Shown: positions 25,254-36,440, counted from the first letter of the stretch. The stretch is 64,000 nt of DNA from Spisula solida (GCA_947247005.1 OX365944.1:22047501-22111500); one strand, 5' to 3'. Program-made: numbers and translations. Notes: generated by a model from the sequence alone, not told the origin.

Positions 25254-25480
25254 GTACTGTTTTATCAAAGTACTTACGGAAAACGTAAACTTACTACCAA
25301 ATTTAAATTCTTTATAATTTGTTTACAATTATAAAGTGTGGTAAATGGAGCTGTCAAACTATTCAATGATTAACTTAATATTCCATATCCGTCACCATTT
25401 GCCGTTGTTGAAGAATTATAAAGAATTTAAATTTGAGCGTAACTTTAAGTCTTCCGTAAGTGCTTTGATAAAACAGTACC
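25254..25480. mobile_element. Foldback MITE, family D copy 2
   Basis: Two arms of about 69 bp in inverted orientation: 25254-25322 starting GTACTGTTTTATCAAAGTAC, and 25412-25480 ending GTGCTTTGATAAAACAGTAC. About 90 bp lie between them. Arm identity is around 80 percent. A second copy lies at 16094-16327. Reading frames here are by-products of the arms. Confidence 0.8.
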
Positions 25481-26346
25481 ACGATCAATTTCTGAATACG
25501 TAACAAACTGAAAGTACTTTTACTGAGGGAAATCGCAATTCTGGGTAAAATAGGATTTACCTTCAATGGTAATGGAATTTTAAAAAAAAATGTTATATTG
25601 ACATATACTGCTCGTCAATTTGTATGTTTGCTTCAATCGTTTGTTTTAAAACATTTAAGCCATATACACAGCCGTCTGTGAACTTAACCAATTTTTCTCG
25701 AAATAAAGTTTAACTAACTTGCTCCTCCGCAAGCTACTTTCATTTGTTCCACATGTGGAGGACATTTTGGTGGTAGCAAGTGTCATGGGCCACCCTGCAC
25801 GGCATCGAACCTTGATTGCTCAGGAAGCAAGCATTCAAAGCTTTATTCAAAGCTTTATTCAAAGTCGGACAACGGCTATTTTTCATCTTGAATGTTGATA
25901 AAGCTTTTAAGCTGAATCATAATTGTAATGTAACTGATATCGACATTTGTCCAGACTTGAAAAGATTTTCCGCTCATTAATCGGCCATAAACCACGGATA
26001 GAACATAAGTCGGAAATACTTTTCGAGTTCAATTACAGGAATTCCTACTGCTTAATATCCGATATAAGTCCATAATGATTTATAAAACCAGACAAAAGTG
26101 CCTTTCTGTATAGAAAAGTGGATAATAGTTCAAGGTCTAAGCAGTAAGATAAATGCCAATATTTTTTATCTCCCTAAACGTACACGCACTTTTCGCTGGA
26201 ACTAAGTTTTTTATGCGAAATTGGTGCTATAGATGACTTTAAATTTTCAGAAACACGTTAAATGTGAACAAGGCGATTTCTACGTGCATGTATAGTATTG
26301 TTCAAACAGTAGTGTAGAAATGTTTTGGGATTTGGTAACATCACCA

Positions 26347-26771
26347 GGGCCCGGAATTACAACCAATACATTCACTCAGCACTCAGCACTCAGCACTCAG
26401 CACTCAGCACTCAGCACTCAGATATTGAAAATTTAATTTTTTGAGCCATTATTTGTCATAGATTGCAAAACTAGCCTGAGGAAAATGTATAAAACTGTTA
26501 TACGAGTAGTGAAAATAACATTTGGTAACTTTCTTTGGCATTTTGTACTATTTGTGTGGTATACTTGCAATTTGTGAATCTGAGTGCTACACTCAGCACC
26601 CAGACTTATAAATTACAAGTATAGCTTACAAATACACCAAATTACACTAGGAAATATACCAAAATTTATATTTAGGTTCTAATTTAACAATAATACAACT
26701 TCTTGCTCTCAAAAAATGACGCTATGAACCTCAAAAAAGAGAGTGTAAGTATTGGTTGTAATCTCGGCCCC
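26347..26771. mobile_element. MITE, family E, with internal heptamer array
   Basis: Terminal inverted repeats CGGAATTACAACCAATAC (left, preceded by GGGCC) and the complement of GAGATTACAACCAATAC (right, followed by GGCCCC). It is 425 bp and non-coding. Just inside the left end sits a heptamer array (own entry). Confidence 0.75.
26373..26421. repeat. (CACTCAG)7 heptamer array
   Basis: Seven perfect tandem copies of CACTCAG. Related words (ACACTCAGCACCCAG) recur near 26590 inside the same MITE, so the array probably grew from element sequence. Confidence 0.95.
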
Positions 26772-27189
26772 AGAAGAATTTAGGACTTACATCAAATAAT
26801 AAATCTTTAATAGATAGGACAAAACCGTCAAACTCATTGACGGACAACGACCTAAAAGGTACTTGTTTGTATTTGCTGTGTTAGACGCAGGTTATCTTGT
26901 GAATGATATAATTATACTTCTAAAAAGAAGAACACAAAAGCCACGAGTTATAAATTACAAACAGTAAAACCTAAGAGACAATTGTACAGAAGGGAGAGAA
27001 ATCTTCGCAGCCGTTTATTTAAAAACGTATTGTAGTTAACTCCCTTACTTTCTCCGTACAAATTAAGAAAAAATAAATAATAACATAATTATTTTACCAA
27101 TTTCAAGTAAATATGTAAATGCGAAGTTTCAATCATTTTATAAACAAAATCGGCGAATTCATTATTACTTATTCTATAATAATTGCTTC

Positions 27190-27459
27190 AGCCGTGGTCC
27201 CATTCCACCGTACGTGCTCAGCTGTGGTCCCATTCAGCCGCGCGTGCTCAGTCGTAGTCCCATTTCACCGTACGTGCTCAACCGTGGTCCCATTCCACCA
27301 TACATGCTCATCCCAGGTCCCATTCCACCAAACATGCTCAGCCCTGGTCCCATTCCACCATACATGCTCAGCCCTGCTCCCATTCTACCGGGCTTGCTCA
27401 GTCGTAGTCCCATTCTACCGGGCGTGCTCAGTCGTAGTCCCATTCCACCGTACGTACAA
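27190..27459. repeat. 30-bp minisatellite, 9 copies, open in several frames
   Basis: Unit AGCCGTGGTCCCATTCCACC plus GTACGTGCTC. On the plus strand it lies in a 144-codon frame (27119-27553) whose first 25 residues include a hydrophobic FIITYSIIIASA, followed by VVPFHRTCSA decapeptides. On the minus strand it gives MGPGLSMYGG-type decapeptides, which resemble structural-matrix proteins. No splice sites, promoter or homologous domain support either reading, so I annotate it as a repeat. Confidence 0.85.
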
Positions 27460-27726
27460 GTGCGTATTGACTACTCGCAAAAACGTCACCGTAGGGGGTA
27501 AGTACCGCCTCCGTACCGATATGGGAGCATTAAGACTCGAAGTAGCACTTTAAGTACACGAGGAACTTCGCAGCGTTCACGGGATAAGTTGAGGCTACGG
27601 ATTCACCAAGTACACGTGACGGGCGCGTTTTCTACAACCAACGGCAAATAACGTGCATTATCCGTGAGTCTTTCAAATGTATCAACGCTAGCTTGCTAGG
27701 TGCACTAATAGAAGACCTGTAACTCT

Positions 27727-28140
27727 CATTGACTAATTTTAAGTCAGCAGGAGTGAATTCTCCTTAAAAAAGGGAAGGAACTCTGTTTGACTCATTTAAA
27801 GTCATTAAGAGTGACTTCCCATAAAAATCAGGAGAGGGAACTCTGTTTGCCTAATTTTTAAGTCACAGGAGCAACTTCCCTTGAAAATCAGGGGAGGAAA
27901 CTTTCCTTGACTAATTTTTAGTCAGGTGTGACTTCTCCTGAAAATAGTAAGTAAGTAAGTAAGTAGTACGAGACTAACACATTTACAATAATGCAATCTT
28001 CCATATGGGCCTCAAAATCAGGGGGTGTAACTCTGTTTGACTAATTTTAAGTCAGCAAGAGTGACTTCCTCTGAAAATAGGGGGAGGTTACTCTCATTGA
28101 CATATTTTAAGTCAGCTGTAAGAGTGACCTCCCCTGAAAA
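27727..28140. repeat. Diverged ~59-bp tandem repeat, about 6 units
   Basis: Units carry GACTAATTTTAAGTCAGCA, GAGTGACTTC and GAAAATCAGGGGAGG...ACTCTGTTT. The array is interrupted around 27945-28010 by an AAGT microsatellite and about 50 unique bases. Confidence 0.8.
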
Positions 28141-28558
28141 GGTAACATTGTAGTACATGCATGTCTTCGCGATGTTCTAGAACCATTCCGCGTCATTCCT
28201 ATACACTTCCGAAAGCCTTCTTGACAATCCGGAATCAAAAAATCATCGGGACTCAAATTCAAAGTTTGAAACGCCGAATGTTTAGTTCGGGACTGCTTCG
28301 GGATAATCGGAAAACCAATGGTAACAGTTCGGGGTGTTCGGGAATCCATTTTCATTCACTGGGCATCTTCGGGTGATGCTTCGTGATCCTTCAGCCATCT
28401 AAAAAGCTCCTTGTAGATAACAAATATATAAGTTCTACTCACGGAAGCTATGCCGATCATATGAAGAATTATGCCGAAAAGTTGCCGAAGGCGCCGATTG
28501 TTAACGGAAAGGATGCCTATGAACTATGATCATGATGAGCAAGACCAAGGGCAAGGTA

Positions 28559-28637
28559 CCAAATATGGTATTATCAGCCCTATATAAGCCGATGCCACTA
28601 CCAGTGCATCACATCCTTCACAGCAACAATCACAAAG
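28559..28637 (+). promoter_or_regulatory. Candidate core promoter with CArG box, TATA box, initiator and short first exon
   Basis: CCAAATATGG (28559-28568) is a perfect CC(A/T)6GG serum-response-factor site of the type found in actin and muscle promoters. TATATAAG follows at 28581-28588. An initiator TCACATC (YYANWYY) puts +1 at 28611, exactly 30 bases after the TATA start. Twenty-seven bases on, AAAG|GTAAGA is a strong splice donor (28637/28638), giving a very short non-coding exon. Each motif is common alone; the spacing is what makes it notable. No coding exon that it could join was found downstream. Confidence 0.4.
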
Positions 28638-30766
28638 GTAAGAACCGGAAAGAGACTACCAGTAGATATACCAAGGAGTGTGTAAGTCTTTTTTTATTAG
28701 CTCAATATGTCAGCGAACGGTTCAACCTATAACCGATGAAGCCTTCTCCTTCTATCTCCTAAGTATAATACCAAGACAAGCATTGCCTCTTCCATCCATC
28801 GGATTCAACCAGCAACAGCCTTGCGTTCAAGGAAACGATACGTGACGTACGTTTCGTATCTGGTACGGACATGTGATTGGTTGAACCGTATGTTTAAAAA
28901 AACTGCTTTTCCCGTGAGCCAAGTTTGGCTAAGCATATCCGGAGGTGGTGGGCGTGTATTGGTGTAAACAAAATGGCGGAAAGAGGCAAACAAAAGCATG
29001 TGAATAGTAATACCCGTGCATTTGTACATATTGCGAACTAAGAACGGAAAAAACGGGGATTTATAATTTCAATTGATTGCCACAAACGAAGCGTACAACG
29101 ACAAAAACCCGTGATTTTTTTAACATGTTTGCTTGTAACTTTCCTTGAACGTAGGGCTGATGACAGGATAGTAGTTTGGCATCGTTTATATACATCAGCA
29201 ACATTGCGGCTTTTTATCGGCATCGATTCGCCAACACTTCCTCATATTCTGCAATGTTACTTCAATCGTTCCTGTCGATCGGGAAACATTCGGGGCCTAT
29301 GCCTGAACTGTCGGCATCAATTTGTGTTGAATTCGGTTACGTTTCGGCGTTTATACTGCAACATTTCCTATGCCAATCCGCGAATACTTCCCGAACAAGC
29401 CCGATGGCAAAGATCCGCCTATTTCAATTGATGAATAATTGATGAATAATCCCGAAATTTTCAAGAAAGTTGCAAAGTGTAATCGGCTTTCCTTCGGTAT
29501 AACATCGAGGTCTAATGGAAGACTGGTCTTAACTATACTATACATGTATACATACGAAACTTAGATACAAACGTACGTGAGACTGAAATAAAAAATATAA
29601 ATATACAAAAAATGTACTGGAAATTACGGATGACAGTGCAGAAATTTAGATAATGATGCTCATTATTTCTAATTTATAAACTTGTAACACCTGTCCACCC
29701 ATGGGGCACTACTGCTGTGGTAAATATTAACATCAGTGAAAGCTTAAGATGAATTAAATACATTCTTAACCATCCTATTGAAATGGTTTATCATGTATTG
29801 AAAATCAATCTATGTAGACTGGTAGGTCCCACGTGCTTGAGCCAAACATCATATCAATAATTAAGGAGTGACCAAATTACGCACATATATAAACGTGTAA
29901 CAAGTGAACAATGTGAATATGAGTAAGAAGAATATGTCAAGAAAACTTTATGGTGCCAGTAAGTAGATAAGCATAAGCAATACAACCGAAAAAATGCACA
30001 AAATAAGCAGATGGAGGACCTCCCAACAGCCTGTCGTGTCAATCAGTCATACACAGCCGGTGTAAAAGTCAACAAACAATAATTGCATCCTGTCCAAATA
30101 CTGCAACGAATATCAGACGTTCTCAAGATTTCAGGAGAGAAAATGTCAAGTTGTGTACACTGGTATGCGATAATATGAATGCACCATATACTAGGTTTTG
30201 AAAGAACTAGTTCCTATTTTTTTATAAAATCTAAAATCAATGTTTAACGATTACTCAACCAAGTCCACAATCCCACATGGTAAGATAAATATTTGAACGA
30301 CCCTGTCATAAATGGGACATTCACGACAAGGCCTAGTTGTCGATTATGTGAGACAATCATGCTCTGAAGACAGAAAAGTGGTTTACTAATTTCATTTGCA
30401 CCTTTTTATGATAAACATTGAGCTAATACGGAAGCGAATATATCATTTTCTTTTTCCTTAACTAAATAATTATTTAGTTGCGTACATCGTTGAAACTGTA
30501 AATATGATTTAGTGTGTACACAGTTTTAGAAGACCTTCAATCTGAAATCAGTTATCCCAATGATGTGCAGCGTTTCAATGACATTTTATGACATTGTTTG
30601 TTTAATGCGATTAATTATAAGAGTATGTAATACTGAGTCACAAATGGGAAACTTTACTAATTTTACCGCTCACGAAATAATCGAGTTTTATTCACAATAA
30701 TTTCTAATCATATTAATACCCTATAGAATTTTGAATGTAAATATACTAAATAATTATTACTTGATT
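28638..30766. other. No gene supported
   Basis: Follows the candidate first exon. The 28860-29450 part is less AT-rich and has overlapping frames on both strands up to 106 codons, but no domain and no convincing acceptor-exon-donor structure. Repeated TTCGG words (28150-28400, 29220-29400) hint at old simple repeats. Confidence 0.4.
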
Positions 30767-31171
30767 CTCATCGACCCGATCCTTCTCATCGACCGAGCCC
30801 TAATTATTTTGGCAGAATATAAATACGCGCAGCGATGGTTAATTCCTTTCCAAAACATACACAAGTTTGAAAGTGGACCATTTTCCTGTCATCACAGCAA
30901 AAAAATGTGCATAAAAGCGCATGTAAACATTTTTGTGGACTGATTTAAAACCAACCCTGAAAAATCCTTTTTGGTGAGAAGTAATACCTAAGCTTGTAAC
31001 CATGTGTTTTTGTTTTTGTCCATAGTTTTGTCAACATACTTTTCCACATTAATTAAATTCTGTGAATAGTATCTATGATGAACGAACTTTATGTTACCAC
31101 TGTGTTTCATTAAATAATTCAGTCTTTGGGTTAATCATAGACTGCCCAATCAGAGGGATCGGGTCGATGAG
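30767..31171. mobile_element. Possible TIR element
   Basis: CTCATCGACCCGATCC at 30767-30782 and its exact complement GGATCGGGTCGATGAG at 31156-31171 are perfect 16-bp inverted repeats 405 bp apart. Degenerate copies of the motif lie next to the left end (TCTCATCGACCGAG) and outside the right end (GATCGACTCCATGAG, about 31360). A TATAAATA word lies at about 30819. No coding content. Confidence 0.5.
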
Positions 31172-32159
31172 AAAGTTTCTGAATGACGGAGCCTCTTGAC
31201 TGGTACTTGCTTCACAGTAAATATGTAAAGATAAAAGCTTTTTTATTGCAAAAATGGTTCATTTTACTGAAGTTCAGTTATTTCTCTGTCAGAAAATGAA
31301 ATTTAGTTGCAGACCAAACAATTTGAAGTGTGCATGCTAGGTTTTTATCTCTTAGGGGATCGACTCCATGAGAAAGCAGTATAACTACAAAATGCCGATT
31401 TTTCGCAAGATATTTTAATTGTCAGTGTGGTTGTGCATGGGATATACAGGCAACTATACCAAAATTATGCAAATATTTGACCATTTTATTTTATTTTTGC
31501 AATACACAAATAAGTGAGGCAGCGCCTTTAACATGTAGCATTATCCTAATCAGCATCTAGACAAAACCCGGAATTTCCATATGATGAGGGGTGACAATTA
31601 TTTAGGAATGGGTTATGTTGAATGTGGTTATCTCACCAACCCCCCTCGGACACCTGTTTACACCGGGAAACTGTGATATACAGTCCAGTCATGGTAAAAA
31701 TCCAGTGACGCAGCGGTCGAGTCCACTATAACGGTGTAAAACCAATTATAAAGGCTTATACTGTACACACAACTATAATTTCAATGCTTAACTAACATAC
31801 TAAACTTCGCTCTACCTGTTTAGACAATGGTTGTGATTTTTGCGTACACATAAACTGCAACGTCACTGTCACAATATCCTAACTGGACTATACTATATAT
31901 GCAAATCAACGGTCCTGCATAAATTAGTCACGGCTCAAAAACATGGTTGATCTATATCAATCATGGCAACAACAAGTATAAATAAACGACAACAAAACAA
32001 AGGGAGACGATTATAGAAAAAAGAAATCTGTCGACATGCGAAGACAGAGATGGATCAGAGAGTTGGTCGTTTAGCGGATAACGATGACTTACTAGTGCGA
32101 TGTTTCATATTGAAAAACATTTTGTTTGCAACAGTCATATATATTGATAAAGCAATCGC
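31172..32159. other. Nothing recognised
   Basis: No frames of note and no repeat match except a degenerate GATCGACTCCATGAG motif at about 31358. Confidence 0.5.
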
Positions 32160-32234
32160 GAAAGCTCGGCCATTTCCGTTTGTCACCGGTAAATAAACAC
32201 TTGCAATACATAAAGGCCGAGGTGATCAGTATGA
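32160..32234 (+). repeat. Conserved dispersed module H, copy 2
   Basis: CGAAAGCTCGGCCATTTCCG, TTTGTCACCGGTAAATAAAC, TTGCAATACATAAAGGCCGA, GGTGATCAGTATG. It contains a TAAATAAACACT insert that copy 3 lacks. Its minus-strand peptide reading has a stop (TGA for an Arg codon), so coding is not maintained here. Confidence 0.75.
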
Positions 32235-32474
32235 CTGATAAAGAAGCATTGTGTGGGGATGGCAACACAACATAATAATTACTGTAATGAAAAGAAAGTG
32301 GCTATCTACACCCACTAACACTCCCAACGCAACACCTCTATTTGAAATGTTATTGAATTAATATTCTTTGCATGCCTCCTAGAAATTTATATACCAATCA
32401 GTTCGTTGAAAGATGAAAGTAAAACAACATAATGAGCATCACTGCAAAACAAAAAGTCAGAAAAATGACGCCAT

Positions 32475-32655
32475 GTAAAAATATTGCAAGATGGAACTCC
32501 GGCTCTTATACACGTAGCACATGCAACACAAGCATTTCTACATTATCACAACATACAAAAGTTGTCGCTATCATCAAAGTCTTCGGATTTCAAGATTATT
32601 CAAAGTTTGTGGGAACGAGCCGTGCAGGCGACAAACGAAACGACCACCAACCCCC
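32475..32655 (+). pseudogene. Tc1-like transposase C-terminal remnant
   Basis: Reads LQDGTPALIHVAHATQAFLH, YHNIQKLSLSSKSSDFKIIQ, SLWERAVQATNETTTNPP. This aligns with the end of the DD34E catalytic domain of Tc1-type transposases (QDGAPAH-ARATQAFL, NI--L-WPA-SPDLNPIEHLWDEL). The second catalytic Asp (QDG) is present. The catalytic Glu reads Gln (IIQSLW), and the spacing is slightly too long because of an extra residue after TPA. A TGA lies just upstream at 32466-32468, and homology ends at the C-run near 32650. No terminal inverted repeats were found. Confidence 0.75.
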
Positions 32656-33536
32656 CCAAAAAACGACAGAAACGGGCCGTTTTTTGGAAAATGGGGACCA
32701 ATCCCCAGATATTGATACGAATTATGTGCTCTCAATGTGGCAGGAGAAAAAAATATACCATAGAATACATGGAAAGGCATAGTTTACTACTTAACAAGAA
32801 ACAGAATGTTGTTCATTTTTTTGTTATTGTTATAAACTGTTCGGTAAAATTTACACCAATCTTGGTAATATTGTTCATGGTGTATTTTTGTGACTTTTCA
32901 ATTTACAGTGATAGGCATCATTTAAAATTAATTTCATTTTACAATTAATTAATTTTGATAAAAAGTCGTAGAAACATCAGTTAAACATGTATAAATTAGT
33001 ATACCAAATATTAATCACATTGCATTAAAAATAGTTGACAAATGATGAAAAATGTAGATGTTGCGTTGGCATATGTGGGTTATGAAAGTATGTAAAGATA
33101 GCTAGGACGTACAGCGAAGAATATTTAAATGCATCATTAGTGTAAAATGCATTCGATAACGAGTGATGAGTATGTTGTGTATGTTTTTAATGATGTAAGC
33201 ACTTAAAATTTAGTATTAATTATTTACCAATCGTCTAATTAAATATCTTCAACCTTACTTGTGTAAACTCTCACTAATTGTAAGATAAGTGACTACACAT
33301 GGAGTTTTAAAACATACTCCTATTTTTGTTTACTGAGAACTTTATATAAGGTGGACAGGTTTTGTTAAGAGAGTCTATAAGAACATTCACGCGAGTACAT
33401 TCTAGCTACTCGTAAGATTGAAGTCCATGGAATGATTCGCAGTCATATCTTTAGATAATTCAAATATCAAACCGTTATATCGTACACAATGCATTATAAA
33501 GATAATATTAAGTCAAACAGGGAAGGCAGCACTCAA

Positions 33537-34164
33537 CTTAACCAGCCGAGCACAGAAAACATAAAAACATACAAGGCACAATGCCCAACTACACCAGCCG
33601 AGCACAGAAAACATCAAAACATACAAGGCACAATGCCCAACTAAACCATCCGAGCACAGAAAACATAAATAAATACAAGGCACAATGCCCAACTAAACCA
33701 TCCGAGCACAGAAAACATAAATAAATACAAGGCACAATGCCCAACTAAACCATCCGAGCACAGAAAACATAACTACATACAAGGCACAATGCCCAACTAA
33801 ACCATCCGAGCACAGAAAACATAAATAAACACAAGGCACAATGCCCAACTAAACCATCCGAGCACAGAAAACATAAATAAATACAAGGCACAATGCCCAA
33901 CTACACCAGCCGAGCACAGAAAACATCAAAACATACAAGGCACAATGCCCAACTAAACCATCCGAGCACAGAAAACATAAATAAATACAAGGCACAATGC
34001 CCAACTAAACCATCCGAGCACAGAAAACATAACTACATACAAGGCACAATGCCCAACTAAACCATCCGAGCACAGAAAACATAACTACGTACAAGGCGCA
34101 ATGCCCAACTAAACCATCCGAGCACAGAAAACATAAGAAATATACAAGGCACAATGCCTAAGTG
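33537..34164. repeat. 52-bp satellite, about 12 copies
   Basis: Unit: AAACCATCCGAGCACAGAAA, ACATAAATAAATACAAGGCA, CAATGCCCAACT. The variants CAGCC/CATCC and ATCAAAACATAC/ATAACTACATAC recur in the same order twice (about 33590 and 33901), pointing to block duplication of several units at once. The minus strand of the unit and its left flank match the dispersed repeats at 13850-14060 and 18600-18835. Confidence 0.9.
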
Positions 34165-34196
34165 AACAAGTAAATGATCCGCCCAAGACCAAGCTG

Positions 34197-34497
34197 TCTT
34201 AGCTCTAAGCTCGTTGGTCGCAGCTCTCATGTCATTGGTCGCAGCTCTTAGCTCGTAGATGTTTACTCGTAGGTCGCAACTTGTAGGTCGTTGGTCGCAA
34301 CTCGTAAGTCATTAGTCGCAGCTCGTTGGTCGCAGCTCTTAGCTCAAACATGTTTACTCGTAGGTCGCAACTCATAAGTCGTTGGTCGCAACTCGTAGGT
34401 CGTTGGACGCAGCTCTTAGGTCGTTTGTCGCAGCTAATAGGTCGTTGGTCGCAGCTCTTAGCTCGTTGGTCGCAGCTGTTAGCTCGTAGATGTTTAC
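34197..34497. repeat. 21-bp satellite, array A
   Basis: About 14 units built from GTCGTTGGTCGCAGCTCTTAG-type 21-mers, with two interspersed AGATGTTTACTCGTAGGTCG segments. Because the unit is a multiple of three, frames stay open on both strands (7-residue repeats such as SQLIGRW), which are not genes. It lies in opposite orientation to array B. Confidence 0.9.
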
Positions 34498-35587
34498 TGT
34501 CACGACATTCGATTTCTGATGATTTTTTGAATGTCGTCCAATGTCGCATGTCGAGCTGCACGATATTCGTTTTTTTGAATGTCGTATGTCGAGTGTTAAG
34601 CCAACTGCACACAGCTAATGTATGTAATGTATTCTTATTAGAATCTAGATCTAATTACAAAAATAGGCCTATAATATTGAATTGAATGTTCGGTATAATA
34701 CAAGAAATAGTCCACATTACTTCAGGCCCAATGACATTATATGGACTGGCTAGTCAGCACCCACAGTGTTGATCTACAGAGGTCGTACTGTACATATATT
34801 AAAATTTATGTATCTCGATTTTTGTGCATGGGTCCAGAGCGTAAACCACCGTTAGAGTGAGTAGGGTGGTGAGATTACCAGCGTTTTACACTATGAAAGT
34901 GCTTTGGAGTTGAATGTTGCCACTGTCTCAGCAAATGTCGTTTTTCTGTTGTTATGGCTTGTGTCACATTAACAGACAGCAGTCGCTCGTAGAATATTGT
35001 AACACTCCTGAATGTGAAACAATGGGAAACGTGGAGACAATCTACAATCTTATCCGACCTCGGTATGGGGAGATCACTGCGTTATGACAAGGTTTGATTT
35101 GGACAGGTATCGTCACGTGTGAAATGGTGTGAAAATTGCTGTGCAAATTATATTATTATGTGGCTACGTTTAGTGTACGTTATATGCCCCGGGGTAGGAA
35201 ATATTACAAAGGGAAGATGAAAACATAACATTATCAATTCAAATTTATGATATATCTAATTCAATTTATAGCCAAGTGTAACGAAATTTGGACAATATAA
35301 TATTTAATTCAGGCGTAATTGTTTCATTTAAATTCATCACATTAGTTGCAAGATTTGAATTGTCTGACATACATATATATCAATGCATTCACGAAATCCA
35401 CGTTTAGTCACTTAGCAGTGGTATATAAAGTGTATGTTTCGTAATCAGTCATCCAAATTTCAAGCGTTTGGCGTAGTCTGTTTTGCTTTGCTTGCTCTGT
35501 GGTTGTTTCCCTACACCCCTTCTTCCCTCCTAGATAAGAAGGGGTGGCCATGGAGCTCGTCTTTGTCTCAGCAGCACCGCCTTACGT
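34498..35587. other. Centre between the inverted 21-bp arrays
   Basis: Holds further short GAATGTCGT/GTCGAG words (34500-34600) next to array A, then unique AT-rich DNA. Near the right side TATATAAA at 35422-35429 precedes TCAGTC at 35445-35450. A 16-codon frame MELVFVSAAPPYVVGR starts in a good context (GGCCATGG, about 35548) and runs into GTGGTAGGT. No known domain. I cannot tell whether this is a transcription unit. Confidence 0.4.
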
Positions 35588-35713
35588 GGTAGGTAGGTAG
35601 GTAGGTAGGTAGGTAGGTAGGTAGGTAGGTAGGTAGGTAGGTAGGTAGGTAGGTAGGTAGGTAGGTAGGTAGGTAGGTAGGTAGGTAGGTAGGTAGGTAG
35701 GTAGGTAGGTAGG
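35588..35713. repeat. (GGTA)n microsatellite, about 31 copies
   Basis: Uninterrupted tetranucleotide run directly abutting satellite array B. Confidence 0.97.
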
Positions 35714-35714
35714 A

Positions 35715-36216
35715 GTTGCGACTAACGAGCTATTAGCTGCGACCTACGAGCTGCAACCAACGTCCTTAGAGCTGCGATCACCGACCTACGAGCTGCGACC
35801 ACCGATCTTCGAGAAACGACCAACGAGCTGCCACTATCGACGTACGTGCTGTGACCAAAGAGTAAGCATCTACTACCTACGAGCTGCGATCACCGAGCTA
35901 CGAGCTGCGACAACCGACCTTCGAGAAACGACCAACGAGCTGCCACTATCGACGTACGTGCTGTGACCAAAGAGTAAACATCTACTAGCAAAGAGCTCCG
36001 TCCAACGACCAAAGAGCTGCGACTAACGACCTACGAGCTGCGACCAACAACCTACGAGCTGCGGCTATCGACCTACGTGCTGCGACCAACGAGTAAACAT
36101 CTACGACCTACGAGCTGCGACCAACGAGCTAAGAGCTGCGACCAACGACCTACGAGCTGCGACCAACGACCAACTAGCTGCGACTAACGACCTATGTCCT
36201 GCGACCAACGAGCTTA
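35715..36216. repeat. 21-bp satellite, array B (inverted relative to A)
   Basis: Units of the type GAGCTGCGACCAACGACCTAC, the reverse complement of array A, including the complementary GAGTAAACATCTACGACC spacer. An internal duplication of about 110 bp (GAGAAACGACCAACGAGCTG...AAAGAGTAA) recurs at 35808 and 35929. Confidence 0.9.
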
Positions 36217-36322
36217 TAGCTATGTTTTCATATGAAATAAAACATCTGACCGTCGATGTACGACCTATGTGCCAACTTCACAGACCTATGATTACCTCAA
36301 TTTTGTCAGCGATTAGTTTCAG

Positions 36323-36440
36323 CCACAGGGTATTGACGCATATTATTTTATGCGTGTGCGACCGCCTTATATCTCATATTCGTATAGGAGATATAAGGCG
36401 ATCGCACACGCATATAATAATATGCGTCAATAACCTGTGG
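36323..36440. mobile_element. Hairpin MITE with target-site duplication
   Basis: Inverted arms CCACAGGGTATTGACGCATA... and ...TATGCGTCAATAACCTGTGG enclose GTGTGCGACCGCCTTATATC and its complement, with an apex near ATATTCGTATAG. The element is 118 bp. TTTCAG stands immediately outside both ends (36317-36322 and 36441-36446), a likely 6-bp duplication. Confidence 0.85.

Noticed and set aside
29111..29442. Overlapping 88-106 codon plus-strand frames
   Set aside because: Two phases are open at once, there is no domain or exon structure, and an antisense frame is also open.
34232..34685. Repetitive frames of 119-126 codons on both strands
   Set aside because: By-product of the 21-bp satellite array; no start context, domain or splice evidence.
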